In this document: piece by piece, positions 13,201 through 25,502 of the stretch
How positions within the stretch are numbered: the stretch's first letter is position 1
How the letters are laid out: the number at the start of each line of letters is the position of its first letter
DNA from: Owenia fusiformis
Taxonomy: Eukaryota; Annelida; Polychaeta; Sabellida; Oweniidae
NCBI GenBank assembly: GCA_903813345.2
Contig: CAIIXF020000005.1
Location: 20,649,375 to 20,713,374 of the forward strand
Length of the DNA: 64,000 nucleotides
Reading direction: 5' to 3'
Notes under the pieces: generated by a model
Database searches by the model: none
Told to the model about the DNA's origin: nothing
What the model saw: only the letters and a program-made list of their open reading frames with translations
Program-made: the position numbers and the translations under genes

Positions 13201-14028
13201 TTAAGCATAAGTTGATGAAATGTTATATTTTTACCTATACGTACATCAATTCTTCAAAACAGGCGATGAAGTTTTCCATGTTCCAAATGAGGTTAGATAT
13301 TTGGTATACTTTAATTGGCATATGTATATGTTACCTGGTTGGGTTGGCTTACTAGATGGAATCTGCATGATTGTCCCTGTTGTAAGACCTCGAACTCTTG
13401 CTACATAATTTGGATACTTGTCTCTTTGAATATTTTTAGAACTCTTTTAGGTTTTCCTCATTTGTAAACGATTATGGACTTTACTCCATGGAAGTCCATG
13501 GAAGTCCATGGAACCATGGACAGAGCACAATGTTATTTAACGAGAGTCTGAGTTAACAGAATGACCACAATCCATTATGTCATTCGTGAATTACTTTGCT
13601 TGTATTCGCGAATACAGCTAACGGATGAATACTATTCGATTCGATTCATATCTAAATGAGCTGGTCATAAAACAAAAGGTCAAGCCGGTAGTCGACAGTC
13701 GCCAATACAAGCTAAGTCATAGTTTGGTTAAACAGTATGTTGTGGATTAAAAACCAATAACATACCAGTCTTGCATTATGCCTCTGCCCAACCTACATTA
13801 TTATTCTCTATGTTTGGGGGTACACGAGAAGCTTGACGCAAGACTACAAATACAGTGTGCATATACATACTAAAAAGTTATACTCACTGGATGGTTACTG
13901 TGTGTGTCCATCGATCGTTTACCTCCAGGTGGGCAATTGGTGATGAAACACCCTGATGTCTCTGCTACACAATATAATAGTACCACAATGCCAACCCACG
14001 CCTGGTGCCATACTCCAACAGATATCAT
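7174..14028 (-). CDS. Vasopressin/oxytocin-type neuropeptide-neurophysin precursor, complete, three coding exons
   Basis: Joined exons 14028-13888, 8601-8394 and 7292-7174 encode 155 residues ending in TAG. Seen: a 26-residue signal peptide with hydrophobic core WVGIVVLLY; the nonapeptide CFITNCPPG at residues 27-35; GKR at 36-38, giving amidation on Gly and dibasic cleavage; a neurophysin whose 14 cysteines have the family spacing; and a 30-residue tail after the last cysteine. Introns of 5286 and 1101 bp are both GT-AG and lie in phase 0 and phase 1. Family knowledge: the peptide is secreted and acts on a GPCR, and neurophysin carries it through the regulated secretory pathway. Intron 1 before the first neurophysin cysteine and intron 2 just before the last cysteine pair match the vertebrate gene plan, as does the ~200 bp middle exon. 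The gene appears intact. I could not match the nonapeptide to a named hormone from memory; Thr4 and Pro8 are its distinctive residues. Confidence 0.96.
8394..8601 (-). CDS. Neuropeptide gene exon 2: neurophysin core
   Basis: 208 bp, following acceptor TTGCTCATTGCAG and ending at donor GTAAGT in phase 1. It encodes 12 of the 14 neurophysin cysteines. Hallmarks are CMACGP at the start, GQCIGPNICC, GCYIGT, and the closing NICCNT. The Gly-rich GPN..ICC segment and the following acidic stretch form the pocket that binds the hormone N-terminus in vertebrate neurophysin. Open frame upstream of the acceptor is intron. Confidence 0.97.
8862..9356 (+). mobile_element. MITE A, copy 1 (full length, in intron 1 of the neuropeptide gene)
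   Basis: 495 bp with inverted ends TTATTATGCACCTC ... GAGGTGCATAATAA. The interior shares long stretches with 25503-25996, including a GGATATTTTTTTAATATC / GGGTCGGATATTTTTTTC pair and CCCGGGGCAAATATTTTC. It is directly followed by a 144 bp hairpin that also follows copy 3. Confidence 0.88.
9357..9500. repeat. Long near-perfect hairpin next to MITE A copy 1
   Basis: Arms of ~65 bp: ACAAATACTGGATGATCAGG reads out and returns as CCTGATCATCCAGTATTTGT shape on the other side. The apex is GC-rich (CTCGGCTGCCGCCTC). The same hairpin follows copy 3 at 25997-26140. Confidence 0.9.
10540..11240. repeat. GGCCC-rich repeat region in intron 1
   Basis: CAGGCCCGTAGCCAGGGGTG at about 10552 looks like the left end of a hAT-type element; no right end was found. 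Two ~170 bp units sharing ATTGTAGGGCCTCTT follow at about 10890-11240. The region has runs of G and C. Confidence 0.55.
11600..12425. repeat. Tandem array of ~336 bp units in intron 1
   Basis: Two full units and a partial third. CCATCTGTCTCGC repeats at 11688 and 12024, and AAAAAATTATATCC at 11637, 11975, 12313 and 12395. Confidence 0.85.
12426..13887. other. Remainder of intron 1
   Basis: No coding signal. It contains GACCTTGACCTTTGACCTTG-type simple repeats (about 12780) and a GGAAGTCCAT triplet repeat at 13490-13520. Confidence 0.4.
13888..14028 (-). CDS. Neuropeptide gene exon 1: signal peptide, nonapeptide, GKR
   Basis: 47 codons from ATG at 14028. The start is fixed by the hydrophobic signal segment that follows it and by the cysteine-ring peptide directly after the signal. 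The exon ends ...HSNHP in phase 0 at a consensus donor GTGAGT. Seven bases upstream of the ATG is a splice acceptor (TTTTCTTGCAG, AG at 14037-14036), so the 5' leader is probably split and a non-coding first exon lies at higher coordinates. I could not place that exon. Confidence 0.95.
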
Positions 14029-14035
14029 AGTTTCA

Positions 14036-15298
14036 CTGCAAGAAAATATGTACTTCTGTTTTTAATAATATTCTTACAAAAGACAAATATTTAAAGTAAC
14101 CTAAAATGTGTGAAAATTTTAGGTCAATTTTAGGTTAACACTGTTACCAATAGATTAATGGACCAGTGTTTACGGTACGAGGGTGGTTAAACACTCTTAG
14201 CATCACAAATATATATGAGTTAGGGCACGTGCATCCTCCTAAGCAGGTATCCAGAATCCGTACCTCCTGTAAAAAGAAAGAATATATTCTGGATTTTGAA
14301 GCCCTGTGGTCGGAGGTTGGGGCACGTGTTTCCAAGAATTGGAAACACAGATCCTCGTGATCAAAAGCAAACGTCCGTTGGGCTTTTTGAAGCATACTAC
14401 ATGGTAGTTTGTTCCTAAAACGGGATTATATTGGTAAATCAATTTAATGCTTAAAGTCCCCGTGTTATGTTTGAAAATATGCCATTCACGCATGTCGGCC
14501 ATCTTGGATACCCAAGAAATAGTAAAAATGTGTTAAACTCGAAAAATAAATGTTCGTAAGGACCATAGGCCCTTATTATCTTTTTTAAAAATCAAACCTA
14601 TGAAAAAGATGTCATTAATACTTATTCTATATATGTTTAAACTAGAACTTAACGTTAAAATATATGTTTTGTATTCATTTTGTTTACATAGCAAACATTT
14701 TGCGACTTGTGTATGTTTTGTTCGAAGAAAAAAATTGATAGAAATATGGCGAGTTTCAAAGACTCTCGTCATTTCAATACACGAAATTATGTTTTTCTAG
14801 TGACATTCAACTAGATTTTTTATAATGTCCTAAAAGCATTGCCCTTATACTACATATACCATAATTTTAAGTTCAGTTGCATTGCTGTGCATGTATTTGG
14901 ACCAGGTAATATGACTTGGTCAAATTCAGCATTCTTTTGTCCTAAAATAGTTTGATGTTGTAAAAATTGATTAGGGTGTTTTTAATAGCAGTCTAAAATG
15001 ATATCAGGAAAACAAATGATAACATATTTGGTATGTAGAGAATGCTTATAGCCCATATTTTATGATTCATCACGTTTAACATCTTTAGATCAAGCTAAGT
15101 ATGAGATTGTGCGTGAAAGAGAATTGTCCAATCTCGATTTTTTTCCTTTGAATTTTAGTAGGCTGAATCCAGGGAAGAAAAGAATGAATATAAACTCAAG
15201 ATTCCAATCATATATCACATGACTATCATCCCGTCTTAGATCTTTAGTTACTAGTATTGTTTAATATGTGCGTGACATAATTTGTCCCATCAACGATT
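14036..15298. other. Upstream region of the neuropeptide gene
   Basis: Presumed 5' intron and promoter side of the minus-strand gene. Short open frames here show no family resemblance, and no convincing TATA box or leader exon was seen. Confidence 0.35.
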
Positions 15299-15798
15299 TT
15301 TTTTACAAAAATAGAGAAATACGACGTCATATCAGCGCTGCAGCAAATCGTGAAGAACAACATATGAAATGCTCTCAAGTCGTGGCATGATAGTATTTTG
15401 AACAAAATATTTTAAATGATCGGTTTTTAGGACGGTAGTGAATTAGACCATTCAGGGGGTTATATAGAAAGATTCTTCACATGTAGTTCAGGCAATTTTA
15501 ATTATTCTGAGTAGCGAATAGTCATTAATACTGATAGCGGAAAATTAACGCGTTCATATTTAATTTCGTTATTTTATTTCAATTTGATACCCTATTAACA
15601 CGTATAATCTAGCGTTCTTGTTAATTTAATGACTAAAATGCAAACTGAAAGGCTGTGTCTAAATCTTCAAAATAATGTTTACTTTATTTGGATTAAATAA
15701 CAATTGATGACACCTCAAAGCATCAACAGGCGGCCGTTTTAGCATTATTTTCACTGTTTGCAACGTAAATGTACACATGAGATCGGGACATAATATGA
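15299..15798 (+). repeat. 500 bp dispersed repeat, copy 1
   Basis: Collinear with 57449-57949, same orientation, with few differences by eye. Shared blocks include GAGAAATACGACGTCATATC, GGTAGTGAATTAGACCATTC and CAAAGCATCAACAGGCGGCC. No ORF or terminal repeats. Confidence 0.9.
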
Positions 15799-16119
15799 GT
15801 ACTTTCTTACCTCCATTAGCCAGCATTGAATCAAACTTTCAGGGACAATCAAACAAAACGCACTTGTAACTTTAATTCCCGAAATTCGTTATCACACTAA
15901 CAACTAAGTACAGCTTTTTGTTATGAACTGAAAAAGTTAGCCATTAATACACCATACCATTAGAAAGCCTCACATATTATACTCTTTGATCGAATTTATA
16001 CCAGATTGAAATCAAGCTTTCATGGACCTAATCTCCCTCATAGAATAATTGTGAAACTTCCAAATTTTAGTGACTTTTAAAAATGTTGATAAGGGGCTTG
16101 TTCCCTCGTGTAATTTTGT

Positions 16120-16760
16120 CATGTAATTTTGTCTGTTTTTTCTATTATCAAAGTTCAATGCGTTACGAATTCTGAATCCCAAAAACGTGTGTTTGACTTC
16201 TGCTGGAAAGGAGATTAAATAATACAAGATAAGCTTTCTAATGATGTACTGTGACTAGCTATTTCAAATCATAACATGAAAATGTATGTAGTGTTGTCAA
16301 TTAGCATTACCATAATAATCTGGCATTCGATGCGTTACATTTAATTTATTACTACCCGAACGTTTGATTCAATTCCGCTAGAAAGGAGATTAAAGAAGAC
16401 AAGATAAGCTTTCCAATGATGTGCTGTATAAAGTGACTAGTTAATTCAAATAATAAAAACGTTCGTAATGTTAACAGTCTGCAAAAATATTTTGTCATCT
16501 TTTACGTAAGTTCAATGAATTAAATTAAATTTTACACTTCCTGAACGTTTGATTCATTTCTGGTGTGAAGAAGATTAAAGAGGACCATGTCAATTCTCCG
16601 ATGATGTGCTGTATTCTGGGGCTAGCTATTTCATATCGTAGAAACTGTGCGTAATGTTGTTAGTCTGCGAAAATATTTCGTCATATTCATGAAGTTCTAT
16701 GCGCTTCACTTTCTTAGTTTCTAATGTTACGCAGTAAGTTTGATAACAATATAAGTTCTG
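16120..16760. repeat. Tandem array of ~180 bp units
   Basis: GAAAGGAGATTAAA followed by AGCTTTCNAATGATGTNCTG recurs at about 16211, 16387 and 16571, spaced 176-184 bp. Confidence 0.8.
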
Positions 16761-17023
16761 AACAATTGGGTTTGGGGGGTTTTCCCCCAGAAAATTTTGA
16801 AAATTGAACATCATTTGGTATACATTCTGACCAATTTCAGAGCGTAGGTCCTATTTCCGGGTCGGATTTCAGCGTATGTAATGCGTTATTGACAATCCAT
16901 AATCATCTATTTTGATTTCAAGTTAAAATTCTGACTTTCAGGGGGCGCCCCCACGCCCCCCTCTAGATCCGCTAGTGGTATACAACTCCTTGGCAGCGTA
17001 TACAACTCTTTGACTTGATATAC

Positions 17024-17145
17024 AGATCATGGTTGATTCTGTATACTCTCGTAAGTATATGATATATTTACTCGTTCCCTTTGGTCACTCGTGAATATAT
17101 CATATACTCACTATACACGATATACAGAATCAACCATTATACACG
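17024..17145. repeat. Imperfect palindrome
   Basis: GGTTGATTCTGTATA at the left returns inverted as TATACAGAATCAACC at the right. The apex is ACTCGTTCCCTTTGGTCACTC. Confidence 0.75.
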
Positions 17146-19261
17146 GTGTTGAATAAGTACTTATAAAAATGCTGTAATCTTTTTCATTTTTTATATTTCT
17201 GACTAAATGTTCTACTGTACATTGTTCAGTATTGTACTGATGTACTATGAGAGATACAAGAATGTTCTTTAACAGGAACGGTAGTACTGGGTGGAGCCCA
17301 AGGTGGTTCGTCGTGGTTCAGGTCTGCACGAAATTTTCAAAATAACTGACTTAAAATCTGAATAGAGAGGTTTCGCACAACGGGTTAGCTAAAACGTATC
17401 CGCATCCGTATCTCGTTGCGTTTACGGATACGTATTTCGATAATTTTCGTTTCGCAGTTGTTTTTTGAAGTACGTAATTATGAAAGCATCTCAATCCGTA
17501 TTTAATTGTAGTGAAAACTAGGGTCAAATAAAATACTTCATCTGCACAAAGATTTCAATACACCATTGGGAGTGTCAGCTTTCAGAATCACAACTCAATA
17601 AGTATTTTTGGAGAATGCAAAAATACATATTAACCCTTTCATCCCCAAGGAGTCATTTATTAAATTCATGAAATCAATTTCAAGATGAAGAATATCCCTT
17701 AGGCCAGAAAGGATTATTTCTAGGTTTACAATAACCAATTCAGTGTCAAGTTGTACTTTGGGGAATATTTAAGGGTTTGAATACAGATAGGCTGAAATAG
17801 TGCAGTGACTGCATTATGCTACAAAATGCGTAAACATTTCTGTTTTCGGTAGAAATGATATTTAATATTTGAAATAAGTCTGTACATTTGCGTTTACTTA
17901 TTTTATCCTGGGAATATTGCAGCAAGTGCGTTTTGACTTAACATGAAAGCATGCATGCTTGACGTAACATCATCACATCCCTTGACTTCTTTATCTTTTC
18001 AAATATGCCCTTATAATTATACTTATCAATGCTATAATTACTTCCAAATGAGCACACGCAATCGAAACAAATGGTAACAGTGATTCACTATGTCATATAA
18101 AGCTTGGGTGAAATCCATCCTGTCAAATATTTGACCTCTATTGCAACCCCTGTTTACTCATATAGCATCTTTTTATCTCACTCAAAAGTAGAATTCCATC
18201 TTAAAGGTGCAACGATCATCGACCAGTGTCAAAATATATTTAAGTTTGAATATTTCATCAAGACGAACATATATTTTTATTATCTTCAAAGAAACCCCCT
18301 GGATGAACATTATTTCAGCTGAAACTCCTCTTGAAACGTGGTGGATCTTAAAAATCTATAAGTGGGACTTAATAGAAGCTTTGAACTGAATTGAACTGAA
18401 TACACTTCTTAATGCTGAAATTGATAGTTTGATAGAAAATAGGATGTTAAGCCAAATATTGACCTGATAGCTCAGAAAAAAAAATCTAATTTTCTCTCTA
18501 CAGTCCTTGTTGCCCCTTTAAGCATATGCATAATGTCTAATATGGAGTGATTCCAATAAATAGTTTCTTAGACATAACAATTCATATAGGCATTCATAGC
18601 CTTGCCCAAGTCGGCCTCTTACTTATCTTGATTTCTATCCCATTGTGAAAGATATGACCGTCTAAAATCACTTGCCATACTGTACATGGACCTTTAATTT
18701 CATGTTTTTGCAGCTGTACATTTTGGTAATAATTCAAGATCAGATAAGTAAAAAATACCGACTTGGTGGAAGCAAAGGTACATATTTGATCATAGAAAGT
18801 GACACAAATATATCATTTATGCAATAAAAGTACATCTTTCCTGTTTTGTATGAAAAATCAACAAAAATATATTATGTAAAAAGTTAAATTAGCATCGTTC
18901 TTCTTGGATTCATTGAACAACAAGAGACAACCTCATCAGAGAATCAGAGAACGACGCAAAGCTAAACGTCCATCATACCAGTTATATATGAATGCATATA
19001 GGTACAAAACATACTAATAATGTGTACAAACATATCAAAATACCATTTCATGCTACCAAGAATCAACTGATATACCAACAACATAATACCTTAAACCGGC
19101 CATTTGTATCTTAACCCAATAATACACCACAACCCGATCGGGCGCAGCCCGCAACTCGAAATATATATAAACTATTTTAACCAAACATAACCTAGTTCAC
19201 CAATCATACAACAGAACAATAGAACATAGCCCAGTGACAAAATACACAAAACGTGATAGAG
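17146..19261. other. AT-rich non-coding stretch
   Basis: No gene, RNA or transposon end recognised; short frames only. Confidence 0.4.
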
Positions 19262-19399
19262 CAAGCAGAAACGTCTCGAATAAATAAAAATTAAATTCCC
19301 GGGGCAAATATATTCGTCCAGTGTAGCGAATAAACTGGCCGGAAGTCGTCTGAGTTTTGAAAGAAAAAATAAATAAATGTCAAAATAATGTCAACTAAA
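19262..19399 (+). mobile_element. MITE A, copy 4 (internal fragment)
   Basis: 138 bp matching the MITE A interior (ACGTCTCGAATAAATAAAAA through AATGTCAACTAAA), with both ends missing. Confidence 0.85.
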
Positions 19400-22300
19400 T
19401 ATTACGCCATTATGCCATTGATACCTCGCTTTCTGAATTTGAGACAATCAATGGACAGGTAAACTAAAACTGATTTAATATTGCGGTCAGATAATAATAA
19501 TTGCCACAATATGCATTTTGGTCCATCAAGGTATTACACCTAGAACTGAGACTTGAGTATTGTGTAATGGGTTAAGTGTAATCTAACTTGAAACTCTTTA
19601 ATTACATTTATCTATAGCCGCAAAAGATCAATTAATCTATATTGATCTCCACCGGTCTTATCTTTATGGGGTTTATGTAGTAACGACATGAAACTGATAA
19701 AATCAGAGTACGCATTTTGTAGTTGCTAATGAACATTCATCTTCAGAATATGCCTATTGCCTATCCATCTGATTTAACAATACCTCATTGTTATGGAAAA
19801 TAATCCGGGAGATTAGTATGTTCGGATCCACATTGGAGGCCGATGGATTACCATTTATAGCTGCCCGAATACTGAATTGCTTAATCCCGGGGAACATTTA
19901 TTTAACTGTGTACAGATTAATGATTTGTGCTTACTTTATTTTGATCATTTTAATTAAAGCAAATATAATTATCTGGTTTGATTCGGGATTAAGAGTATCC
20001 TCTTGATTAATGCTGGCTTCCATTTCAAGCCCATGTGCAGTTTTTAAACGAAGTTTGATTTTCTTATCATTTAAATATGTTTTCTCATCACTCGTTAGAC
20101 TTCAAATATTTGATGTGCAATCATTACACACTCTACTGTTAATGTTTCATTTTCTCTACGGCCATTAAAAAGGTTCGGAAAAAGTAACACCAATTTTTAT
20201 GCATATCCTCAACTATATATTTTTTATATTTTTGCGAAGAGTTCTGTGATGTCACCACATAAAGTCGTGATACACGAAGTTAGTGGTTTACTTTAATTTT
20301 TGTCACATTAGGCCCAATCTTTTCCCAACTATAACATTCTGTATGTTAAAAATACAATAATTCACGTTTGACTTTGTTGAAAATGCATCAATTTTTTGTT
20401 TTTGGTTTCAATGCGAATGAGTTTTTAATTCTTTTTTCAAAATTTGTAACACTTGTGGCTCTTAATATCAACCAATTCTTTCATTGTGAAAGATCTTGTT
20501 CGCTCTGTAGTAGAATAACACACGGCTTATAAACTAATTCCCATCGGACCTCCAAAATTTTAGTTTGAGAAAAAGATATATTACATTTAACATTTTCGAA
20601 CCAAAGATATTTTTTGAAATGAAAAATACATATTGTGTCTTGAAAACATTGAATAGAACTTGCAATTTTGTAAACTTTTTTCTGGGCAAAATATGACGTT
20701 ATTATTCTGTGATAACATCGAACGTGAATATTTCTTGCAAGAACTTCATGATGATACCAAAATATAATCATCCACAACATGTTGTTGTTCTAGAGTACTT
20801 CACACATTAGGATGCCAATTGCAATTGTTAATCCATAAAACATTTTATTGCATAACAAACCTACATTTGTATAAATTATATTTGAATAAATTATTCCATG
20901 CGCTTTGAACATACCTTAAGGTTTTTGCTGTCACTATGTCCACGTGGATTGATCCAATGATGCGAATACTGAAAAGAACGATATCAAAAACAGTTGATCT
21001 TTATAATCTTCGTCTATGTAGCACAAGTATCCACAAGAATGTCTACAGGTAATGAAAGCTCGAACTCGATTTAGTCGATTTAGTTTTCAGCGTGCGTGAG
21101 TGGGATTTGTCGGGTGATTAAGGAGACTAACGGGGAATGATGGATGATAAAAGGGATGAAAATTTGGACACGAGCTGTAATGCTCACTTTCCGAGTTGAA
21201 AAGCTTTTGGATTTGGTTGACGTGTTGTAGACCTCAGAACATGAGTTACATGACTAGCTAGTCCATTTGTGTAAAACATTTAATAACGACAGATATATTC
21301 AGAATGATTTAATGCCGTCAAAAAATGTCGTGAGATTAAAAAACAGCTATACTTACTTTACTGCCCAAGTACTTTTCGAACTTCTGAATTATCCGTGATT
21401 TCCTCTTACCTGATTAATTGTATTTAGAGTTGAACTTACATGTACGTTGACTCGTTTTAAATCATTGTCATTGTTAGTCACTTTAGCTGTAAGTTACTCA
21501 TCGATCTCTGTTTGAGATCGAGATCAGCTTTATGAAGAGAGAGACTATTTGCACAATATGAGTTGGTCCTGCATGCATTTACACAGAATAACCCAGGTGC
21601 GAATAAGAAGTTACCAGTTGCACCACCAGGCCCAGGCGTCTCATTCGGGTCAGATAGCATGGCGGTGGTTCAATTTTCATATCGCCCTTATGCATCTAAT
21701 ACCTATGCAAATTGAAATATGTCCAGTAAAAGAAAATATAATCTATCCAATACAGAAAAGATATTTCACTTTTTGTGAGTTTATAACATGGGGTCTATGG
21801 GGTATGGTGTTAAAATTGTATCACAATTGGACATCTCTAACACATTGAATAAGCGTCTAGCAGAATACATACACAACCCATGTGATTTCATACACGGTTT
21901 GTTCGAGTTTGCGCAGTCTATGTCTGTAAAAACGAGTTTGCGTATTTGTGGATGGATTGTTTAAAATGACCTCGAACAGAGTACAGACACGTCGCAAAAA
22001 GTTCGCGCACGTATTGTTACACATTTTCGCGTTTTAACACCACAGAATGTGACGTTTTTTGAGAAAAATGTACACATATGGAAATCCTTTCGTCCTCCAC
22101 ATTTGCCTCTATATCTCAAAATATTTAAGGCGGATAATAAACTCTGATATCGTAAATGTATTAACAATGGGTTAGGAGCATCATAAAACACGAATCAGTT
22201 GATATTTTAGGTGAAATAAATATACGTGTTGCTGTGCTTGAAAATAGGCGAATGGCGTAAATTAGCCCTATTCTAATGAATTTTGAAAATCTTTCGTCCT

Positions 22301-22895
22301 CCACTTTTCCACATACAACAGAAAACACATACGTTTGCGAACAAAATCAACTATTTATTAATAAACTAGAGTTTAAGAGCAAAATAATCATGCACGATTT
22401 ATTAAAAATTGATCTCGTATTTTTTGTTTAATGTACACCTGAAAAGACGAAGGTTACAAAAAATGAGCAAAAAAGGTCGCTGTCAACAGATTCTATTTTT
22501 CAAACTCTATGACGTTACAATATGGGACGCTTACTAAAATTCATCCTTTGAAATAAAACTTCCATCTACCTTTATCAAGACGAAAAATAAGTATAATAGT
22601 CATATATTGTTTGAGTTATGAGCGTTTAAAGACGAAAAATAATTCAAAATGTAACGTGTCAACAGGGGATATTTGCCAGATGTTTTTTGAAAACGAACGC
22701 GTAAATATTGTGAACAGAGTGTAGTTGATCTAAAAGCTTTATCGAAACAGCTTTAAAATGATATATAACTTTAATTAGAATATTATCTTATAATCCGGGG
22801 AATCAAAGTTACTTTCACGCGAAACCCTTAAAAAACAAATGCGCCACCTTTTTGCGACACGTCACACAAGTCGAACAAAATGCTTATATGGCTCA
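19400..22895. other. AT-rich non-coding stretch
   Basis: No feature recognised. The minus frame at 21660-21478 (SDPNETPGPGGATGNF) has a non-random look but no family match or splice context. Confidence 0.35.
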
Positions 22896-23530
22896 AACAA
22901 ACGTGTGTGAAGCTTCAAGTGTTCTGGACTACCCAAGTATTCCGACTCTTGCCGAAGTATTCTGACTTGGCCCAAGTATTCTGGGTTTACTTATTTTATC
23001 AAATACACTCGATACGGTTATTTTTGGTCTAATATCAATTTTAGGTTTCTACAGAGGTGACTGACGAAATTAAGCTAATGAAACCACTTATAATGTGGCT
23101 GCCTCGTGCACAAAAGGCTTTCCATTTATTCATATAAACTAACAGGGTACCCATTGGGGAATGTAAAATCCCCGGTTGTTCGACTTTTGCACCATGGGAC
23201 ACTCCTGAGCAATAGCAATATTTAGACAGAATATATCAATATATTTAGGCTGGGTCTCAATTTCAGCATTTTTGGAAAATGGGCATTTTGAAAAAAGGGC
23301 CTCGATTTAAAAAAAGGGTCCATATTTTTAAAAATTCAACGAGCCAACATTTTAGGACTGTCTTTTTCATCCTAGCATTTTCCAACAAAATTTTATTTTT
23401 TGAACCCTCTCTTGTGAATTATAAGATATGATAAAATAAGCGATCTCGGAACACTTGGGTTGTCAGAACAGTTGGGCAAGAGTCAGAACACTTGGGTAGC
23501 CCAGAACAGTTGGGCTTCCACAAACGTGTT
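22896..23530. mobile_element. Inverted-repeat element with minisatellite arms
   Basis: About 635 bp. The left arm (22915-22990) has CCCAAGTATTCTGAC/GACTCTTGCC units; the right arm (23440-23520) has the same units inverted (GTCAGAACACTTGGGT). The centre carries AAAAAGGGC and TTTAAAAATTC runs. No coding. Confidence 0.7.
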
Positions 23531-24152
23531 TCCGATCACAAACCATGATGTGAAGATCACTCAGCTTGATGTAACATTAGTTGGTTTCTAGAAATGTTCG
23601 CGATTTTGTGTGACTTTTGACTTTCAATGGAGGGCGCCGTATTGTAGAAACCAGGATGTAAATGTCACGTGACTTCAAATCTCGCACCCTATGTGAGGTG
23701 GAAGTTGTTTTTTAACAGCCTATGCGCATGCGTGTGTAAAATTGACAGAAATTTACTTTGATAGAACTAGTGCGTGTGTGAATGAAAATAAGTTATGGAA
23801 GAAAACTAACTGTTAGATTCTCACATTTTCCAAAAAAAAAATTCAAAGTTTTCAATTTTCAAAACCATAATTCAAGGCGTACTTTTACAAGTAGATTTTA
23901 AATATGACATCACTTTTGCTGAATTTTGAATATTTAATAACGTAAATCAAGATTATTCCTACTCGCATCGAGTCTAATGTTACATTTAATCCTTGAAACG
24001 GTTATCTTAATTGATACTATAGTAAATGAGAGCAATTGATGATACCAATACATATAAGTACCGAGACATTGCTATATTTACTCAATGACTAGTCGACATA
24101 CAATAACTGTATAGAGTTCAAATAAGTGAATTTTTCAAACAGTCTTGTATAT
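23531..24152. other. AT-rich non-coding stretch
   Basis: Nothing recognised. Confidence 0.35.
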
Positions 24153-24213
24153 GCCAAATTACAAGCAACTAAGAACCAATCAGATTTGAGTATTTTAATG
24201 AGGTGCATAATAA
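24153..24213 (-). mobile_element. Inverted 5' end of MITE A copy 2
   Basis: GCCAAATTACAAGCAACTAA to GAGGTGCATAATAA is the reverse complement of the first ~61 bp of MITE A. The nearby copy at 24770 lacks exactly this part. Confidence 0.85.
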
Positions 24214-24375
24214 ATGTATTTATTATGCAATATCCATCTTACATTAGGTGCAATATATCGTATTAAATGAAATGATTGACAATATGATTCCATGAACTGC
24301 TTATTTATGCCAAACTGATTATAAGAGTTATGAATTGATATCATTGGTTATTATGTATAAATCTTTACCAGAGAC

Positions 24376-24606
24376 ATTATATGTCTCTGTCTTTATGAAT
24401 GTTGACCCAAGCTGCCTCTGTCTTTATGAATGTTGACCCAAGCTGCCCATTGGGGGTAGTAATGGGTGACACTCAGATATAATGTACTGTGTCTCATAAG
24501 TCGGCACCGGCTGGTGATGTTACAAAATGTTGTTTTTATTATGTATTTTATATGTATATTGTAATATCAGTGGCACAAAAATAAACTATTTTAAACTAAA
24601 CTAAAA
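24376..24606 (+). repeat. LINE 3' UTR fragment
   Basis: CTCATAAGTCGGCACCGGCT here parallels CTCATAAGCCGAATGCCGG in the 3' UTR of the LINE at 2862-4620. It is followed by AAATAAACTATTTTAAACT and an (AAACT)-type tail. It starts with a 34 bp direct duplication (CTGTCTTTATGAATGTTGAC twice). Confidence 0.55.
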
Positions 24607-24769
24607 CTGTAACTAGAATCCAGGAGAAGAAAATCTGAAAGACTTTTTTGAAGAAAATTTGCAGATTTGGACCACACTCGTAAATATGACTTCATTGGGT
24701 TTATATAGTGTCGTATATGTGCTTCTTTGGATTATTAATTTAGTAATAGAATATTGTATAATAGGATAT

Positions 24770-25182
24770 CTCTGCTCTTTTCTGAAAACTGCCGGATATT
24801 TTTTTAATATCTGACCCTTTCGAGAAAAAGGGTCGGATATTTTTTTCAATGTTTTTGCAACATTCCCACTTCAGAGTTTTATTTCTTAATTACTGGAGTA
24901 CTACTTAAAGCTTACATCTGAAACTGGCGGAAAATAGAAGAAAAAATGCACTTAATCAATCACAATTACCCTTATCATTCAAAAGTTACATATAATTCTG
25001 CAAGAACGTCTCGAATACATATACATAAAAATTAAATTCCCGGGGCAAATATTTTCGTCCAGTGTAGCGAATAAACTGGCCGGAAGTCGTCTGAGTTTTG
25101 AAAGAAAAAAAAGTAAATGTCAAAATTATGTCAACTAAACTGTAAGTACTCCACTTAACTTTGATTGGGAGGTGCATAATAA
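24770..25182 (+). mobile_element. MITE A, copy 2 (5' end relocated)
   Basis: Begins at CTCTGCTCTTTTCTGAAAAC, about 65 bp inside the element, and runs to the normal right end GAGGTGCATAATAA. It is followed by only the left arm of the hairpin (to about 25250). Confidence 0.88.
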
Positions 25183-25502
25183 AATAAATACTGGATGATC
25201 AGGAGCTGGCTATGGCCAGAATACCTATTCAAGAAAAAATATTGGGCGAGGCGGCATAATATTGCACTAAATATGAGTAGCATGTTGCATATGGTCAAAT
25301 ATTACAATAAATACAAATATTGCACGAAATGTGAATTGCATAATGCATATGGTAGAAGACAGATATTACAATAAATACATACATTGCACTAAATGTGAGT
25401 AGCATGTTGCCTCTGGTCAAATATTACAATAAATATGAATATTGCACTAAATGTGAAATACACAATGCATATGGTTGAAGACAAATATTACAATAAATAC
25501 AT

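Noticed and set aside
21478-21660. Minus frame with PNETPGPGGATGNF as an exon
   Set aside because: No family match, no convincing splice sites and no neighbouring exons.
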